Of a DNA stretch of 64,000 nucleotides, positions 1 through 9,186 are shown in pieces. The notes beneath the pieces are model-generated. The model made no database searches, was not told the origin of the DNA, and saw only the letters and a program-made list of their open reading frames with translations. The stretch lies in the NCBI GenBank assembly GCA_947259995.1, contig CAMYOK010000002.1, positions 1,032,881 to 1,096,880 of the forward strand. Reading direction: 5' to 3'. The stretch comes from an uncultured Pseudomonadales bacterium. Its GTDB lineage: Bacteria > Pseudomonadota > Gammaproteobacteria > Pseudomonadales > Pseudohongiellaceae. Position numbers and translations under genes: made by a program. The stretch's first letter is position 1, and each line of letters begins with the position of its first letter.

Positions 1-1017
1 GGGGCGCGTCTCTAGCGTCCTATTGGCAGCGTTAAAACCACTACGGAAAAAATTAAGCTCATGCTGCTGCCCCGGCGCAAGTGCAACCTCTAGAGGAGTT
101 TGACCACGAAATTCTCCGTTAATTGTGACGTTCGCACCGCTGGGTTGTGAGCGGATAAACACCAGCCCATCGGCACGCTCTAATGCGATGTTGCTCAGCT
201 GTATGTTCTCGCCAGCAATGATCTCTAAATCATCTTGCCAAGCCTTGTGCCCAGCAAGCTTCAGCGTCACTTCATGCTCACCTTGCAAGATCTCTGCTGT
301 ATAAGGAGTTAACCCTAACGCCTGGCCATTTAATTGCACCTCGGCACCTGCTGGGTTTGTACTGAAGCTTACCTCCGCCCACGCTTGCTCTAGCGTAATA
401 GCAAAATCATTCTCTTGTTGCCGACCAAGCACAACGATAGTTTGCGAATCACTCTGATAGCGGTCGGCCTCAACGCTCAGCACATATTCACCGGGTTCAA
501 TTTCCAGATTGCGCAGAGGGGTCCTGCCGATGATTTCTCCATCGAGCGAGACACTTGCACCATTTAACTGACCATTGACTCCAGCAACCTCGACACTCAC
601 GATGCCGGGAAGTTCGCGCATTTGAATGGGAAAATCTTGCGCAGAGGGCTCACCTATTGCAAGTTGGAGATCTTCTGAGTGATAGCCTTCATTGCTAATG
701 CTCACATCATAAGTGCCTGAGCGCATTAAATACCGTTGGCCCACTTTTATGTGAAATCCAGAGGTGACCTCTACGGCGGCAGTTATGGGACTAACCTGTA
801 TAGAAACAGACTTCGCCGTTAGCACAAACCAAGCGGCAGCGCCTGCAACAACTAGAAATCCTGCCACCAGAAAATGCGGCCACTTGGGTTTAAAGCCACG
901 ACGTTTTTTCTCAACATCTGGAGGAGTAAAGTCGATGGGAACAATCGGATCAGAGAATGAATGAGCGTCGATTGCTTCGCCATGCTCTGGTGTTTTTGAA
1001 TCAGTATTATCCTGCAT
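1..1017 (-). CDS. PEGA-repeat membrane protein, C-terminus beyond window
   Basis: The frame is open from an ATG at 1017 to the window edge (339 codons, no stop), so the gene is partial at its 3' end. The first ~45 residues are polar and likely cytoplasmic. A single hydrophobic segment follows at about residues 47-62 (FLVAGFLVVAGAAAWFVL). The rest is a chain of about four PEGA-like beta repeats; telltale motifs are NGQLNGASVSLDG...GRTPL, STNPAGAEVQLNG...GLTPY and SQPSGANVTINGEFRGQTPL. PEGA domains are extracytoplasmic and thought to bind surface or envelope components. It begins 4 nt after the stop of the TPR gene, so the two are probably co-transcribed. In some gammaproteobacteria such repeats precede a formylglycine-generating-enzyme-like (SUMF1) domain; that part would lie outside this window, so it is only a possibility. 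Confidence 0.75.
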   Translation of the reverse strand, partial: MQDNTDSKTPEHGEAIDAHSFSDPIVPIDFTPPDVEKKRRGFKPKWPHFLVAGFLVVAGAAAWFVLTAKSVSIQVSPITAAVEVTSGFHIKVGQRYLMRSGTYDVSISNEGYHSEDLQLAIGEPSAQDFPIQMRELPGIVSVEVAGVNGQLNGASVSLDGEIIGRTPLRNLEIEPGEYVLSVEADRYQSDSQTIVVLGRQQENDFAITLEQAWAEVSFSTNPAGAEVQLNGQALGLTPYTAEILQGEHEVTLKLAGHKAWQDDLEIIAGENIQLSNIALERADGLVFIRSQPSGANVTINGEFRGQTPLEVALAPGQQHELNFFRSGFNAANRTLETRP

Positions 1018-1021
1018 GAGA

Positions 1022-2557
1022 TCAGCGCCTATTTACTGCTACTATTTCTTCCGTACACGCGACCGTCACGGGAGCGCTGCGATTATCAAATCCTACTTCA
1101 AATTCTTTGCGTACATCACGATAACCGGGCTTCGTCCCCACCGCGACATACTTGCCAGGTTTTAGATTCAATACTCGTGACTCGAAAGCCCCAAGCTCGC
1201 CAACTTGATAGACTGTGACTTGCGTGGAATTATCCGAAAAAATTTGCACCTCGACTGGCACTTGCGCTTTGTTTAACAAATCTTCCAACGCATTGAGTTG
1301 TCCTAGGAGCCGCTCTCCAGCCGATTCAATATTGCGGCCCGTGTAATATACCTGCACGGCTTGTTCGTACACTTGTATATCCGCTAAACGTTCTGGTTGA
1401 TCGATAGCATTTTGCAATAATTGATCAAGTTGCAAACGCTTACTAGCGTAGTCTTTTCCTTGCACCGCGAAGATAATGTTTGGGTCGATGCTCAATGCAC
1501 TATTGTACTCATTCACCGCATCAGCCCATCGCTCTTGCTCTTCAAATGCTTGCGCGGCTTCGCGATTCGCCGTGATCTGTGCCACCGCTATCTGATCCTG
1601 AGTTTGTGTAATTGCCTCTTGGGCTTGCGCAGAGCCTGGTCGCATCGCTAAGGCACGCTCGAAAGCCTCTATTGCGGCATCAGGATTGTCATTCTGTAGT
1701 GCCGAAAAGCCTTCTGACATGATCTGGTTGAATCTGTTATCGGCGATCTGGGCGCGCAGCTCACTCGCTAGGGTACGCGCAACACTATTAGCACCATCTA
1801 GCACAATTGCTTCTTGCACTGTCTCTAACGCTGACTCTAGTGCGAGTGCGGCACGCAAGTCTTGCGCCTCTTCTAATAAGGCTACGACTTCGTCCAGTGT
1901 TCTTGCGCGGCTAAGCCCAGCCTGGGCTACGCTATTGTCTGGTGCAAGTATTAAGGCAAGACTGAATTTCTGCGTTGCCAACTCTGCATCGCCATCTTCA
2001 AGGCCTTGCTGGCCTGTAGCGATTGCTTGCGCCAACACCTGTGGTGCAAAGTCTTGTAGATTTGCAAGGGCATCATCTGCTAATTGATACTGCGCGCCTG
2101 CTTCTAAAAAGGCCTGCGTGCGATAGGATTCATCGCCCAAACGCGCGAATTCTAGCGCTTGGGTGTAATCTTGCTCTGCCCAAAGGTTCACCTGTAACGC
2201 TTCGAGTGCGTCCTGACGCTCCAGCAAGCTCGCCAACACCTCTTGAGCATCTTGACGTTGCTTCGCTCGCTGCGCTTCTTCAAACGGCGACAAGGCGGCT
2301 GTGCTCGCTGCTTGAGTCGTACTTGGCCTTACAGGTTCAGTTATTTCGGCGCGAGGCGTGAACGGAAGCTCATAATTTTCTACGACTGACGGAAGAACGA
2401 ATATCACAGCAAGTGCTAGGAGGCTTAGCACCCCCAACATAAGCCACACTACTGTCGGAGGGCCTTTCCGCGTTGCTGCAGACCTAAGCTGCGCATTTTG
2501 CGACGACCAAGAGTCCGTTCTAGATTCGTCGTTTTGATTCACTACTTTTTCGTCCAT
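1022..2557 (-). CDS. TPR membrane protein with PEGA-like C-terminus
   Basis: This 511-residue protein of unknown function has a polar N-terminus, one membrane segment at about residues 35-55 and a long alpha-helical extracytoplasmic part. The helical part has TPR-like units, for example NPDAAIEAFERALAMRPGS and RWADAVNEYNSALSIDPN. The last ~80 residues turn into a beta-rich PEGA-like module (LNLKPGKYVAVGTKPGYRDV). The layout of inner-membrane anchor, TPR array and PEGA end suggests a periplasmic scaffold. It lies between the lipoprotein gene upstream and the PEGA gene downstream on the same strand, 4 nt from the latter. No enzyme motif is visible. The membrane anchor and TPR content are well supported; the role is not known. 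Confidence 0.75.
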   Translation of the reverse strand: MDEKVVNQNDESRTDSWSSQNAQLRSAATRKGPPTVVWLMLGVLSLLALAVIFVLPSVVENYELPFTPRAEITEPVRPSTTQAASTAALSPFEEAQRAKQRQDAQEVLASLLERQDALEALQVNLWAEQDYTQALEFARLGDESYRTQAFLEAGAQYQLADDALANLQDFAPQVLAQAIATGQQGLEDGDAELATQKFSLALILAPDNSVAQAGLSRARTLDEVVALLEEAQDLRAALALESALETVQEAIVLDGANSVARTLASELRAQIADNRFNQIMSEGFSALQNDNPDAAIEAFERALAMRPGSAQAQEAITQTQDQIAVAQITANREAAQAFEEQERWADAVNEYNSALSIDPNIIFAVQGKDYASKRLQLDQLLQNAIDQPERLADIQVYEQAVQVYYTGRNIESAGERLLGQLNALEDLLNKAQVPVEVQIFSDNSTQVTVYQVGELGAFESRVLNLKPGKYVAVGTKPGYRDVRKEFEVGFDNRSAPVTVACTEEIVAVNRR

Positions 2558-2617
2558 AGTTACATTCTGCGTATCATGAGCGTTGGGCTTGTCTCAAGCT
2601 TAGACTTTGGCTCTGAT

Positions 2618-3799
2618 TCAGAGACCTCCTGTTTCAGTGTTGTAAAGTTCAACAAGGATCTCACGCCATTGACTATACTGTTCTTCAACAGTGCCGGTTA
2701 GCATAATTGTGCGGTCATCTAGATCGATCATCTTTGGCGCCACCTCGGACTCAAGTGACTCACCTAATTCTTGCAGTGCTGCGATGTGAATTTGGGCCTC
2801 TGCACTCTTATCAAAACCGCTTTTGATCATATAGGCACCTGCGCCTACACCAACCAAACTGCCGGTCTGCACAGCACCGTTGCTACTCGTGGCCGCAGCA
2901 ATACCCCCCACTATCGCCATGGTGCCCGCGATGAAACGGCGACGCGCTGATGCCTCTAATTCATCCAAGGCCATCGTGGCATGGTAGCTTTGCTCGCGCC
3001 ATGAATCATAGGGCACACGCATTTCGCGTGCATAGTTAGCGTAATAATCTTGCACAGTATCGACAAACAAATTGTCTCGCTGGCGAATACTGCGGATGCG
3101 TTCAAGCGACGGGTCATTATCCGCCGGAAGTCTTACAATTTCGGTTATGCCACGATTATTTACGCGCAAATACTCATTAAATATTTCCGGCGCAAAGTTA
3201 CGCGCAAACTGCAGTTCAGAAATTGTGCGAATTCGTGCAATACGATTCTCAGTCAGATTCGCCTTACGCCATGCCAACAGGTCATTGGCGATGTTGTTGT
3301 AGATAACCTGAAATGGATCATTAGCTTGTCTTTGGCTCGCCTCATAACTGAATTGGCTTATATGTTCTTCGTACTCTTTGGTATACCAAATCAACCCAGT
3401 CGAATCGCGTACCGTTACCTTGATGATCATGCCTTCGCCGTCAGATTGTAAAATCTGGCCATGCAAGTAGATGTCCATCGTTGTGGTCTCATTCGGCAAG
3501 ACACGCACAACCCCCCAGTTACCAGATCCTTGCAATGTTTCGGCGAGCAAATAAGGTGCATAGCGCGCTTCTGCATTACGGATCTCAGGGCTGACTCGCT
3601 CTTCTTCTTTGCGATTTAACTCGTCGATGCCAGCATCAAACACCGTGACACCCACGTCCATTAACAGATCTTCTGCGATTGGCGTGGTGTCTTGGACGAT
3701 TTGCACATATTCAGTCGATTTAACCGACGTTGTTGAGCACGCTATCAACGCAACACTCAACAACGTGAACACTGATAATTTAACTGCTCTTAAAATCAT
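2618..3799 (-). CDS. Predicted lipoprotein of unknown function
   Basis: The product has 393 residues with a lipoprotein signal peptide ending in LSVALIAC, so Cys21 should be lipidated. The following Ser-Thr residues favour outer-membrane sorting by the +2 rule. The central part is mixed alpha/beta. Near residues 285-325 there is a glycine-rich hydrophobic stretch (AIVGGIAAATSSNG...GSLVGVGAGAY) resembling a glycine zipper, which could insert in or lie against a membrane. It starts 2 nt after the stop of the serine-rich lipoprotein gene and is followed, after 60 nt, by the TPR gene, so it belongs to the same leftward operon. I do not recognise the family and assign no function. Confidence 0.7.
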   Translation of the reverse strand: MILRAVKLSVFTLLSVALIACSTTSVKSTEYVQIVQDTTPIAEDLLMDVGVTVFDAGIDELNRKEEERVSPEIRNAEARYAPYLLAETLQGSGNWGVVRVLPNETTTMDIYLHGQILQSDGEGMIIKVTVRDSTGLIWYTKEYEEHISQFSYEASQRQANDPFQVIYNNIANDLLAWRKANLTENRIARIRTISELQFARNFAPEIFNEYLRVNNRGITEIVRLPADNDPSLERIRSIRQRDNLFVDTVQDYYANYAREMRVPYDSWREQSYHATMALDELEASARRRFIAGTMAIVGGIAAATSSNGAVQTGSLVGVGAGAYMIKSGFDKSAEAQIHIAALQELGESLESEVAPKMIDLDDRTIMLTGTVEEQYSQWREILVELYNTETGGL

Positions 3800-3801
3800 A
3801 C

Positions 3802-4845
3802 CTAGTTGCCTATGCCTGTGTAGTTACGATATTCATCCCAAAGTGCTTCGCGCAGTTCTGGGTCTGGCTCACGCATTGCTGCTTCACGCAGTTGACGCGC
3901 AACAATGTCGTCATCTCTTCCTGATGGAATGTCCTCAGGAGGGGGAAAGGTTACTTCGTCCTCTCCGTTGCTAGAGCCACCGCCAACACCGGGGGAGCCT
4001 TGTTGTCCGCCTGGCATTGGGTTGCTTCGGCCCACAATGATCGATGAACTTCCTGTACCGCCACCGCTTGCTGCGGCACCGCCTGAGTCTCCGGGAATTT
4101 CTGTGTTTCTTGCCGCAGCAGCCTGCGCTTGAGCTCTTGCTCGCTCAGCCAAAATCACCCCATCAAAGTCTTCGTAACCGCGGTTTAACTCACCCGCGAG
4201 TACTGCAGCACGTTCGGCAGAAGTCTGCGGACCCGTAGCAGAATCTCCAGCGCCGCCGGGAAGATTGTCCAAACTGTAGTTACCATCGGCACCGGAACCT
4301 AGTTGTCCATTGCCAGCGTCTGCTGCCCCAGTTGCCGCTTGTGCGCTGCCCGCTTGCCCAGCCGACGTGCCGGTGTCCGTGCCGTCCAAGCCTGGCAAAC
4401 TCCCGCCAATGCTTGGGCTCACACCCGCCGAGCCACTTTGTGACTGCCCTGAAGCGCTGCTATCTCGCCCTGACTGAGGAGATCCTGAGGAAGGGCTGGA
4501 GGAGTCTCGGTCGCCAGCTGCGGAGGTTTGACTCCCAGCGGCGCTCGCCGTGCTTGCCGCAGAAGGCGAAGAGGCGCTCGAGCCAGTGCTGCCAGAAGGA
4601 GTCGAAGGACGTGAGCTTGCAGACGACGAGCTAGAAGAACTGCTCGAGCTCGACGATGAGCTAGAGCTAGAGCTAGAACTAGAACTAGAACTAGAACTGG
4701 AACTGGAGCTAGAACTAGAGGACGAGCTCGATGGCATAGAGGGCATCGAACTCTGCGAAGACTGCTGGCTAGTTGATTCGCACGCCGCCAAGAGCATAGA
4801 TGCCGCACCAATCAAGAGTATGTTTCTGATGGGTGTTTTGTTCAT
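3802..4845 (-). CDS. Low-complexity serine-rich lipoprotein
   Basis: The 347-residue protein starts with a lipoprotein signal (lipobox LLAAC, Cys22) followed by a Ser-rich region with 37 consecutive serines encoded by 4621-4731. After it come about 200 residues of Ser/Gly/Ala/Gln-rich, probably disordered sequence. The C-terminal ~60 residues are more ordered and charged (REAAMREPDPELREALWDEYRN). The design looks like a lipid anchor, a flexible linker and a short C-terminal contact module, possibly reaching through peptidoglycan to a partner encoded by the adjacent TPR or lipoprotein genes. The high-scoring antisense frame through this region is a by-product of the repeat. Function unknown. 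Confidence 0.7.
   Translation of the reverse strand: MNKTPIRNILLIGAASMLLAACESTSQQSSQSSMPSMPSSSSSSSSSSSSSSSSSSSSSSSSSSSSSSSSSSSSSASSRPSTPSGSTGSSASSPSAASTASAAGSQTSAAGDRDSSSPSSGSPQSGRDSSASGQSQSGSAGVSPSIGGSLPGLDGTDTGTSAGQAGSAQAATGAADAGNGQLGSGADGNYSLDNLPGGAGDSATGPQTSAERAAVLAGELNRGYEDFDGVILAERARAQAQAAAARNTEIPGDSGGAAASGGGTGSSSIIVGRSNPMPGGQQGSPGVGGGSSNGEDEVTFPPPEDIPSGRDDDIVARQLREAAMREPDPELREALWDEYRNYTGIGN
4621..4731 (-). repeat. In-frame serine-codon repeat (37 Ser)
   Basis: These 111 bases encode 37 consecutive serines on the minus strand. The centre (about 4657-4713) is close to a tandem hexanucleotide, read on the plus strand as GAACTA with GAGCTA variants, i.e. alternating AGT/TCT-type serine codons. 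Because the unit is 6 nt, slippage would change the length of the serine linker without shifting the frame. Confidence 0.85.
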
Positions 4846-4926
4846 TCGCTTTGTCCTATTACTATAGTCTGCTTAACGCAGACGGCTGATTAGTATGTAT
4901 CTTAGACCGTGTAATCGAAAGATTTA

Positions 4927-6399
4927 TTAATACCAAAAATTAAATCGAAAGCGCTCCATGTCCGAGGACACAGTTTTCCCGTCTCTAAGCTTCGGACGCA
5001 CCAAAGTTGACCGTATTGAATTAAGAACCTGAATATCTGCGCGTGAGAGCTCCTCAGGAACTAAATCCAATACCTCGAAATTGTTCAGGCGCCCATACTG
5101 GTTCACGTCAAAGGCAATATCGACATAGCCCATGCGGGCTCCAGAGTCCGGCCCTACTCCGTAAGCCTCCATTCTTTGTGCATCAAAATTCGAATACGTG
5201 GGGATAAAAACCACCTCCCCAAATACTTGGTAGAGCAATTCTTCGCTATTCTCCTCATAAGCTAGCAAGTTGTATGCCTCTTCATACGTACGCATCGCCG
5301 CTTGCCGTCGGTCAGCAATGAGATACCAGTCCGCCAATTCCGCAACTGCCACTGCTCGAGCTATTTTCGTCTCATCTGTTGGCGGCAATTTCGGGTCACT
5401 GTAATAGTCGACAATTCGCTCTAACGCCCTTTGCCCGCCATTGTTTCTGCCCCGTGGCCGTGTCGATTCACCAATGAACTCCGACGTCAAACGCAGCTCT
5501 GGATTCATTCGAGTGCCTATAGCCTCACCAGGCAAGGAGTATCGATTGAGCATGTCCGCAGCCCCAGCTTCTTTGCGTAAAAGTTCCAAATAACGCGGGT
5601 CTTTAGTACCAAAATGGGTGGCGACTGACTCAGTGGCGGTGCGATACAGCAAGTAAGTTTGTAAAAGGCGTGGCCCCGGGTTTTCGTCAATTCCTCGGTA
5701 AAAGCTCGCAATATTCCAGCGCGCAAGATTATCAAAAACATCGATCATCCGAGGGTCATCAATACTGAAGGCTCTAGTTTGCACATAGAAAGCATATTGC
5801 TTGCGATCGTCTGCCTCTTGCCATTGGCCTAAAGCGACATGGCCATTGACGATCCGCTCCACTAAGGGGACCTGGCCAGTGCTGAACAGCCCATCGTTAA
5901 CGCGATTGATGTGCACCGCTCGATCATAGATTTCGATCGCTTGTTGATGGTCGCCCTGCGCCTGCAGTAGGTCGCCAAGGCTTGTGAGCTCCTGCGCAAT
6001 TTGCATGCTCCAAGCTCCGCCCTCAATCTCCAAATCCTCAAGTACTTGATCGAAACTATCGATATCCTTAAGTCGATCCAAATAGACTTGTTGTTCCGGG
6101 GTCAACTGAGAAAAATTGATATCGGCAACCGGGGATGCCTGCGCCTGGGCAGCCGCAAATTGTTGACTAAAGGTCTCTGCCCCTTGTCGTTCTAATTGTG
6201 CCAAGGGGATGGGTTTTTCAATATGCAAAACTCGTGCATATTCGCGCGGCGGCTCCGCTTGTTCTTGCTCTGCTACTGCGCCGGCTCCTTCGACTGGAGC
6301 CTGGTCGGGGTTTTTACTGGTGTCCTGTGCGTACGCGTTTTGAAACACACAAAACAGGCTGATGATTAAAAAGGCCTTTTCTCTACCTGAAAGTTTCAC
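4927..6399 (-). CDS. Periplasmic TPR protein with TonB-C-like tail
   Basis: The product has 490 residues. A signal peptide (residues 1-24, ending FQNAYA) is followed by an acidic, Gln/Glu-rich stretch and then helical repeats with TPR character (GDLLQAQGDHQQAIEIYDRAVHI; ADWYLIADRRQAAMRTYEEAYNLL). The last ~75 residues (GYVDIAFDVNQYGRLNNFEVLD...IRSTLVRPKLRDGK) look like the C-terminal domain of TonB-family energy transducers, but there is no N-terminal membrane anchor or proline-rich spacer as in TonB. It is the first gene of the leftward envelope run, 81 nt upstream of the serine-rich lipoprotein gene. It probably acts as a periplasmic interaction protein in the same assembly as the downstream products; that is inference from position. 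Confidence 0.7.
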   Translation of the reverse strand: MKLSGREKAFLIISLFCVFQNAYAQDTSKNPDQAPVEGAGAVAEQEQAEPPREYARVLHIEKPIPLAQLERQGAETFSQQFAAAQAQASPVADINFSQLTPEQQVYLDRLKDIDSFDQVLEDLEIEGGAWSMQIAQELTSLGDLLQAQGDHQQAIEIYDRAVHINRVNDGLFSTGQVPLVERIVNGHVALGQWQEADDRKQYAFYVQTRAFSIDDPRMIDVFDNLARWNIASFYRGIDENPGPRLLQTYLLYRTATESVATHFGTKDPRYLELLRKEAGAADMLNRYSLPGEAIGTRMNPELRLTSEFIGESTRPRGRNNGGQRALERIVDYYSDPKLPPTDETKIARAVAVAELADWYLIADRRQAAMRTYEEAYNLLAYEENSEELLYQVFGEVVFIPTYSNFDAQRMEAYGVGPDSGARMGYVDIAFDVNQYGRLNNFEVLDLVPEELSRADIQVLNSIRSTLVRPKLRDGKTVSSDMERFRFNFWY

Positions 6400-6724
6400 G
6401 AATCGATCCTAAGGTCTTAATTGAAAATTACTGGTTTTCGATAGTCTTGCTTCCTATGTTACGTTCGCAGTGACTCAACAGTTTGTGACTAGGGCGTGTT
6501 CAGCCAAGAAAATATCGCTTTAGCTGAAAATTGTGATCTGTTTCTCTAAATTGCGTTAGCATTCCTACCCCAACGCTTAGATAGACGTAAAACAGCCAAT
6601 GATTACTTGTTTTTTTAATGCGGCACTCACTCTTATACACTGGGCTAATCACCCTGTAAACAGGTGTAATCTATTGAAAAGTTCCACATTTACTGACAAT
6701 AGAGCGAAATAAGAGCGAACCTCA
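6400..6724. promoter_or_regulatory. Divergent intergenic region, envelope operon / mutM
   Basis: No gene is supported here. The region separates the leftward envelope run from rightward mutM and should hold both promoters. A possible mutM promoter is TTGAAA (6674-6679), 17 nt, CAATAG (6697-6702). A short imperfect inverted repeat, CACCCTGTAAACAGGTG, lies just upstream at 6650-6666 and could be an operator, but this is a weak call. Confidence 0.35.
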
Positions 6725-7540
6725 ATGCCTGAATTGCCTGAAGTCGAAACAACCCGCCTTGGGATAAAAGATCACTTGATCGGCCACACCGTGAGTTTGG
6801 TGACAGTGCGCAATTTTCAGCTGCGCTGGCCTATCCCGCAGACTTTATTAGTGGATTTACCACAGCGCAGCTTCACCCGTATCGAGCGCCGCGGTAAATA
6901 TCTATTGGCGTTCACAGGGGGTGGCTGCTTGCTAATCCATCTCGGCATGTCTGGCAGTTTGCGTATCACCAATGCTAAAGAGGCAGCCTTAAAGCATGAC
7001 CATGTAGACATCGTGCTCGATAATGGCAAGATCTTGCGCTACTGCGACCCCAGGCGCTTTGGTTGCATGCTGTGGCTCACAGAGGCTCCCGCCGAACACC
7101 CTTTGCTTAAGCACCTAGGCCCAGAGCCCCTTACCGATGGGTTCAGTGCACAAGCCCTGTTCGATCGCTCGCGCGGCCGTAAAATGCCGATAAAGACCTT
7201 CATTATGGACAGTCATGTTGTCGTTGGGGTGGGAAATATCTACGCCAATGAGGCGCTATTCGTTGCTGGTATACGGCCCAATCGCAACGCTGGAAAGGTA
7301 TCTCAACAACGCTACGTCAAACTAGTCGTCGCCGTGAAGGAGATTCTAGCGCGAGCCATTACACAAGGCGGCACAACGCTAAAAGACTTTGTTGGAGGGG
7401 ATGGTAAGCCGGGGTATTTCAAGCAGTCATTATTGGTCTATGGCCGTGCCGGCCAGCCTTGCAAGACCTGCAAAACCGCTCTTAAAGAGATAAAAATTTC
7501 GGGGCGCAGTAGTGTTTACTGTCCCCAATGTCAAAAATAG
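6725..7540 (+). CDS. mutM: Formamidopyrimidine-DNA glycosylase MutM
   Basis: The 271-residue protein is a full-length Fpg/MutM, the bifunctional glycosylase/AP lyase that removes 8-oxoguanine and formamidopyrimidines. It begins with the catalytic MPELPEVET signature (Pro2 is the Schiff-base nucleophile, Glu3 catalytic). The conserved Lys58 is in RRGKYLL, the helix-two-turn-helix region is around [12 protein letters not shown], and the protein ends in a four-cysteine zinc finger ([10 protein letters not shown]...SSVYCPQC). Its stop lies 2 nt from that of convergent coaD; mutM and coaD are close neighbours in many gammaproteobacteria. Confidence 0.97.
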   Translation: MPELPEVETTRLGIKDHLIGHTVSLVTVRNFQLRWPIPQTLLVDLPQRSFTRIERRGKYLLAFTGGGCLLIHLGMSGSLRITNAKEAALKHDHVDIVLDNGKILRYCDPRRFGCMLWLTEAPAEHPLLKHLGPEPLTDGFSAQALFDRSRGRKMPIKTFIMDSHVVVGVGNIYANEALFVAGIRPNRNAGKVSQQRYVKLVVAVKEILARAITQGGTTLKDFVGGDGKPGYFKQSLLVYGRAGQPCKTCKTALKEIKISGRSSVYCPQCQK

Positions 7541-7542
7541 TC

Positions 7543-8059
<517 letters not shown>

Positions 8060-8136
8060 ATTGGCTTTTTGAGTGGCGCCAGTAGCGCGCAGGTCAATCG
8101 CGATTCTCTGGAGTCGCGGCCATTCTAATCAAAGCG

Positions 8137-9186
8137 CTAGCCTAGCTCAATCAATGACTTGGCTTGCGCACTCATTTGACTGAGGGACTCGAATACCTGC
8201 TCTTCTAACCACAACGGAGCGCCTACACAGGTAAAGCCCACATGCCCGCCTTCCTTCGTCAATTGCATTTGCGTTTGCGGCGCCAACGCCGAGGCGTTAG
8301 GCAGAGTATTTACAGGAATAATGGGGTCGTTGGCACTTTGTATTAATCGCACCGGTTTAACGATAGCGTGCAAGCGCGGCCCACTACTGCAGCGCTCATA
8401 ATAATCTTGCGCGCCTGCAAACCCATGCAAGGGAGCCGTTACTTGATCGTCGAACTCCCAAAGCGTACGCAAGCGTTTCAAGTCACCAAGCTCATCCAGC
8501 CGCTCTAGCTCTTGTTGCCAACCATCATGCCGTGCCTTTTGGCGGAAATAGCGACGCTTTTGCTCTACATCGCCAATCAAACGTCGTCGAAAGTATTCGC
8601 CATAAAGGCGACCACCGCCAAAGTTCAGCGCTTCCGAGCAATTGGTGAGCGAAAATGGGGTCGACACCGCCACGGCCCCCATCACGCCTGGCTCATCACC
8701 TATTTCGGCCAGCCATTTCAACAGCACATTAGCGCCAAGGGAAAACCCCGTGAAAGCAAACTCTCGCTCTGGGTATTCGCTGCGCAGTGCGCGAAACACC
8801 TCATCGATATCTTCTGTACACCCCGAGTGGTAAGCGCGTGCTTTGCGATTAATCTCGCCGCTACAGCCTCGGAAGTTCATTGCTACGCTGGTGAAGCCGC
8901 GAATTTGCAGAAGACGCTGCAATGACAAGATATAAGAAGATCGTGAGCACCCACTTAGGCCATGAAGAAGAAAAACTATTGGCCTGCCTCTATTGGCAAG
9001 ACTAATATCGGCATCAACCCAATCCACATCGATGAAGTCACCGTCTTCGAGCTCTACCCGTTGGCGCCTTTGCTTGGCTTTCGCTTGCGGGCTGAACCGA
9101 CGCCACAAAGTTTGCGAATGCCCTTCTGGCAACCACCATGGTGAGCGAAACTTTGTGCTCGCTGCATGCAACTCGTATCCGCTCAT
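8137..9186 (-). CDS. YheT-family alpha/beta hydrolase
   Basis: The 349-residue protein belongs to the YheT/ABHD1-3-like group of alpha/beta hydrolases (COG0429). It has the N-terminal WLPEGHSQTLWRRF motif, the oxyanion region FLLHGLSGCSRSSY, the nucleophile elbow GFSLGANVLLKWL (Ser), the acid in SANDPIIP and the catalytic His in GGHVGF. Members are predicted carboxylesterases or lipases with poorly known substrates. It overlaps the end of rsmD by 4 nt (ATGA), which indicates translational coupling. Confidence 0.92.
   Translation of the reverse strand: MSGYELHAASTKFRSPWWLPEGHSQTLWRRFSPQAKAKQRRQRVELEDGDFIDVDWVDADISLANRGRPIVFLLHGLSGCSRSSYILSLQRLLQIRGFTSVAMNFRGCSGEINRKARAYHSGCTEDIDEVFRALRSEYPEREFAFTGFSLGANVLLKWLAEIGDEPGVMGAVAVSTPFSLTNCSEALNFGGGRLYGEYFRRRLIGDVEQKRRYFRQKARHDGWQQELERLDELGDLKRLRTLWEFDDQVTAPLHGFAGAQDYYERCSSGPRLHAIVKPVRLIQSANDPIIPVNTLPNASALAPQTQMQLTKEGGHVGFTCVGAPLWLEEQVFESLSQMSAQAKSLIELG

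Noticed and set aside
4550..4867. Plus-strand frame rich in Glu-Leu repeats
   Set aside because: It is the antisense image of the poly-serine codons of the leftward lipoprotein gene; it has no ribosome binding site or conserved sequence.
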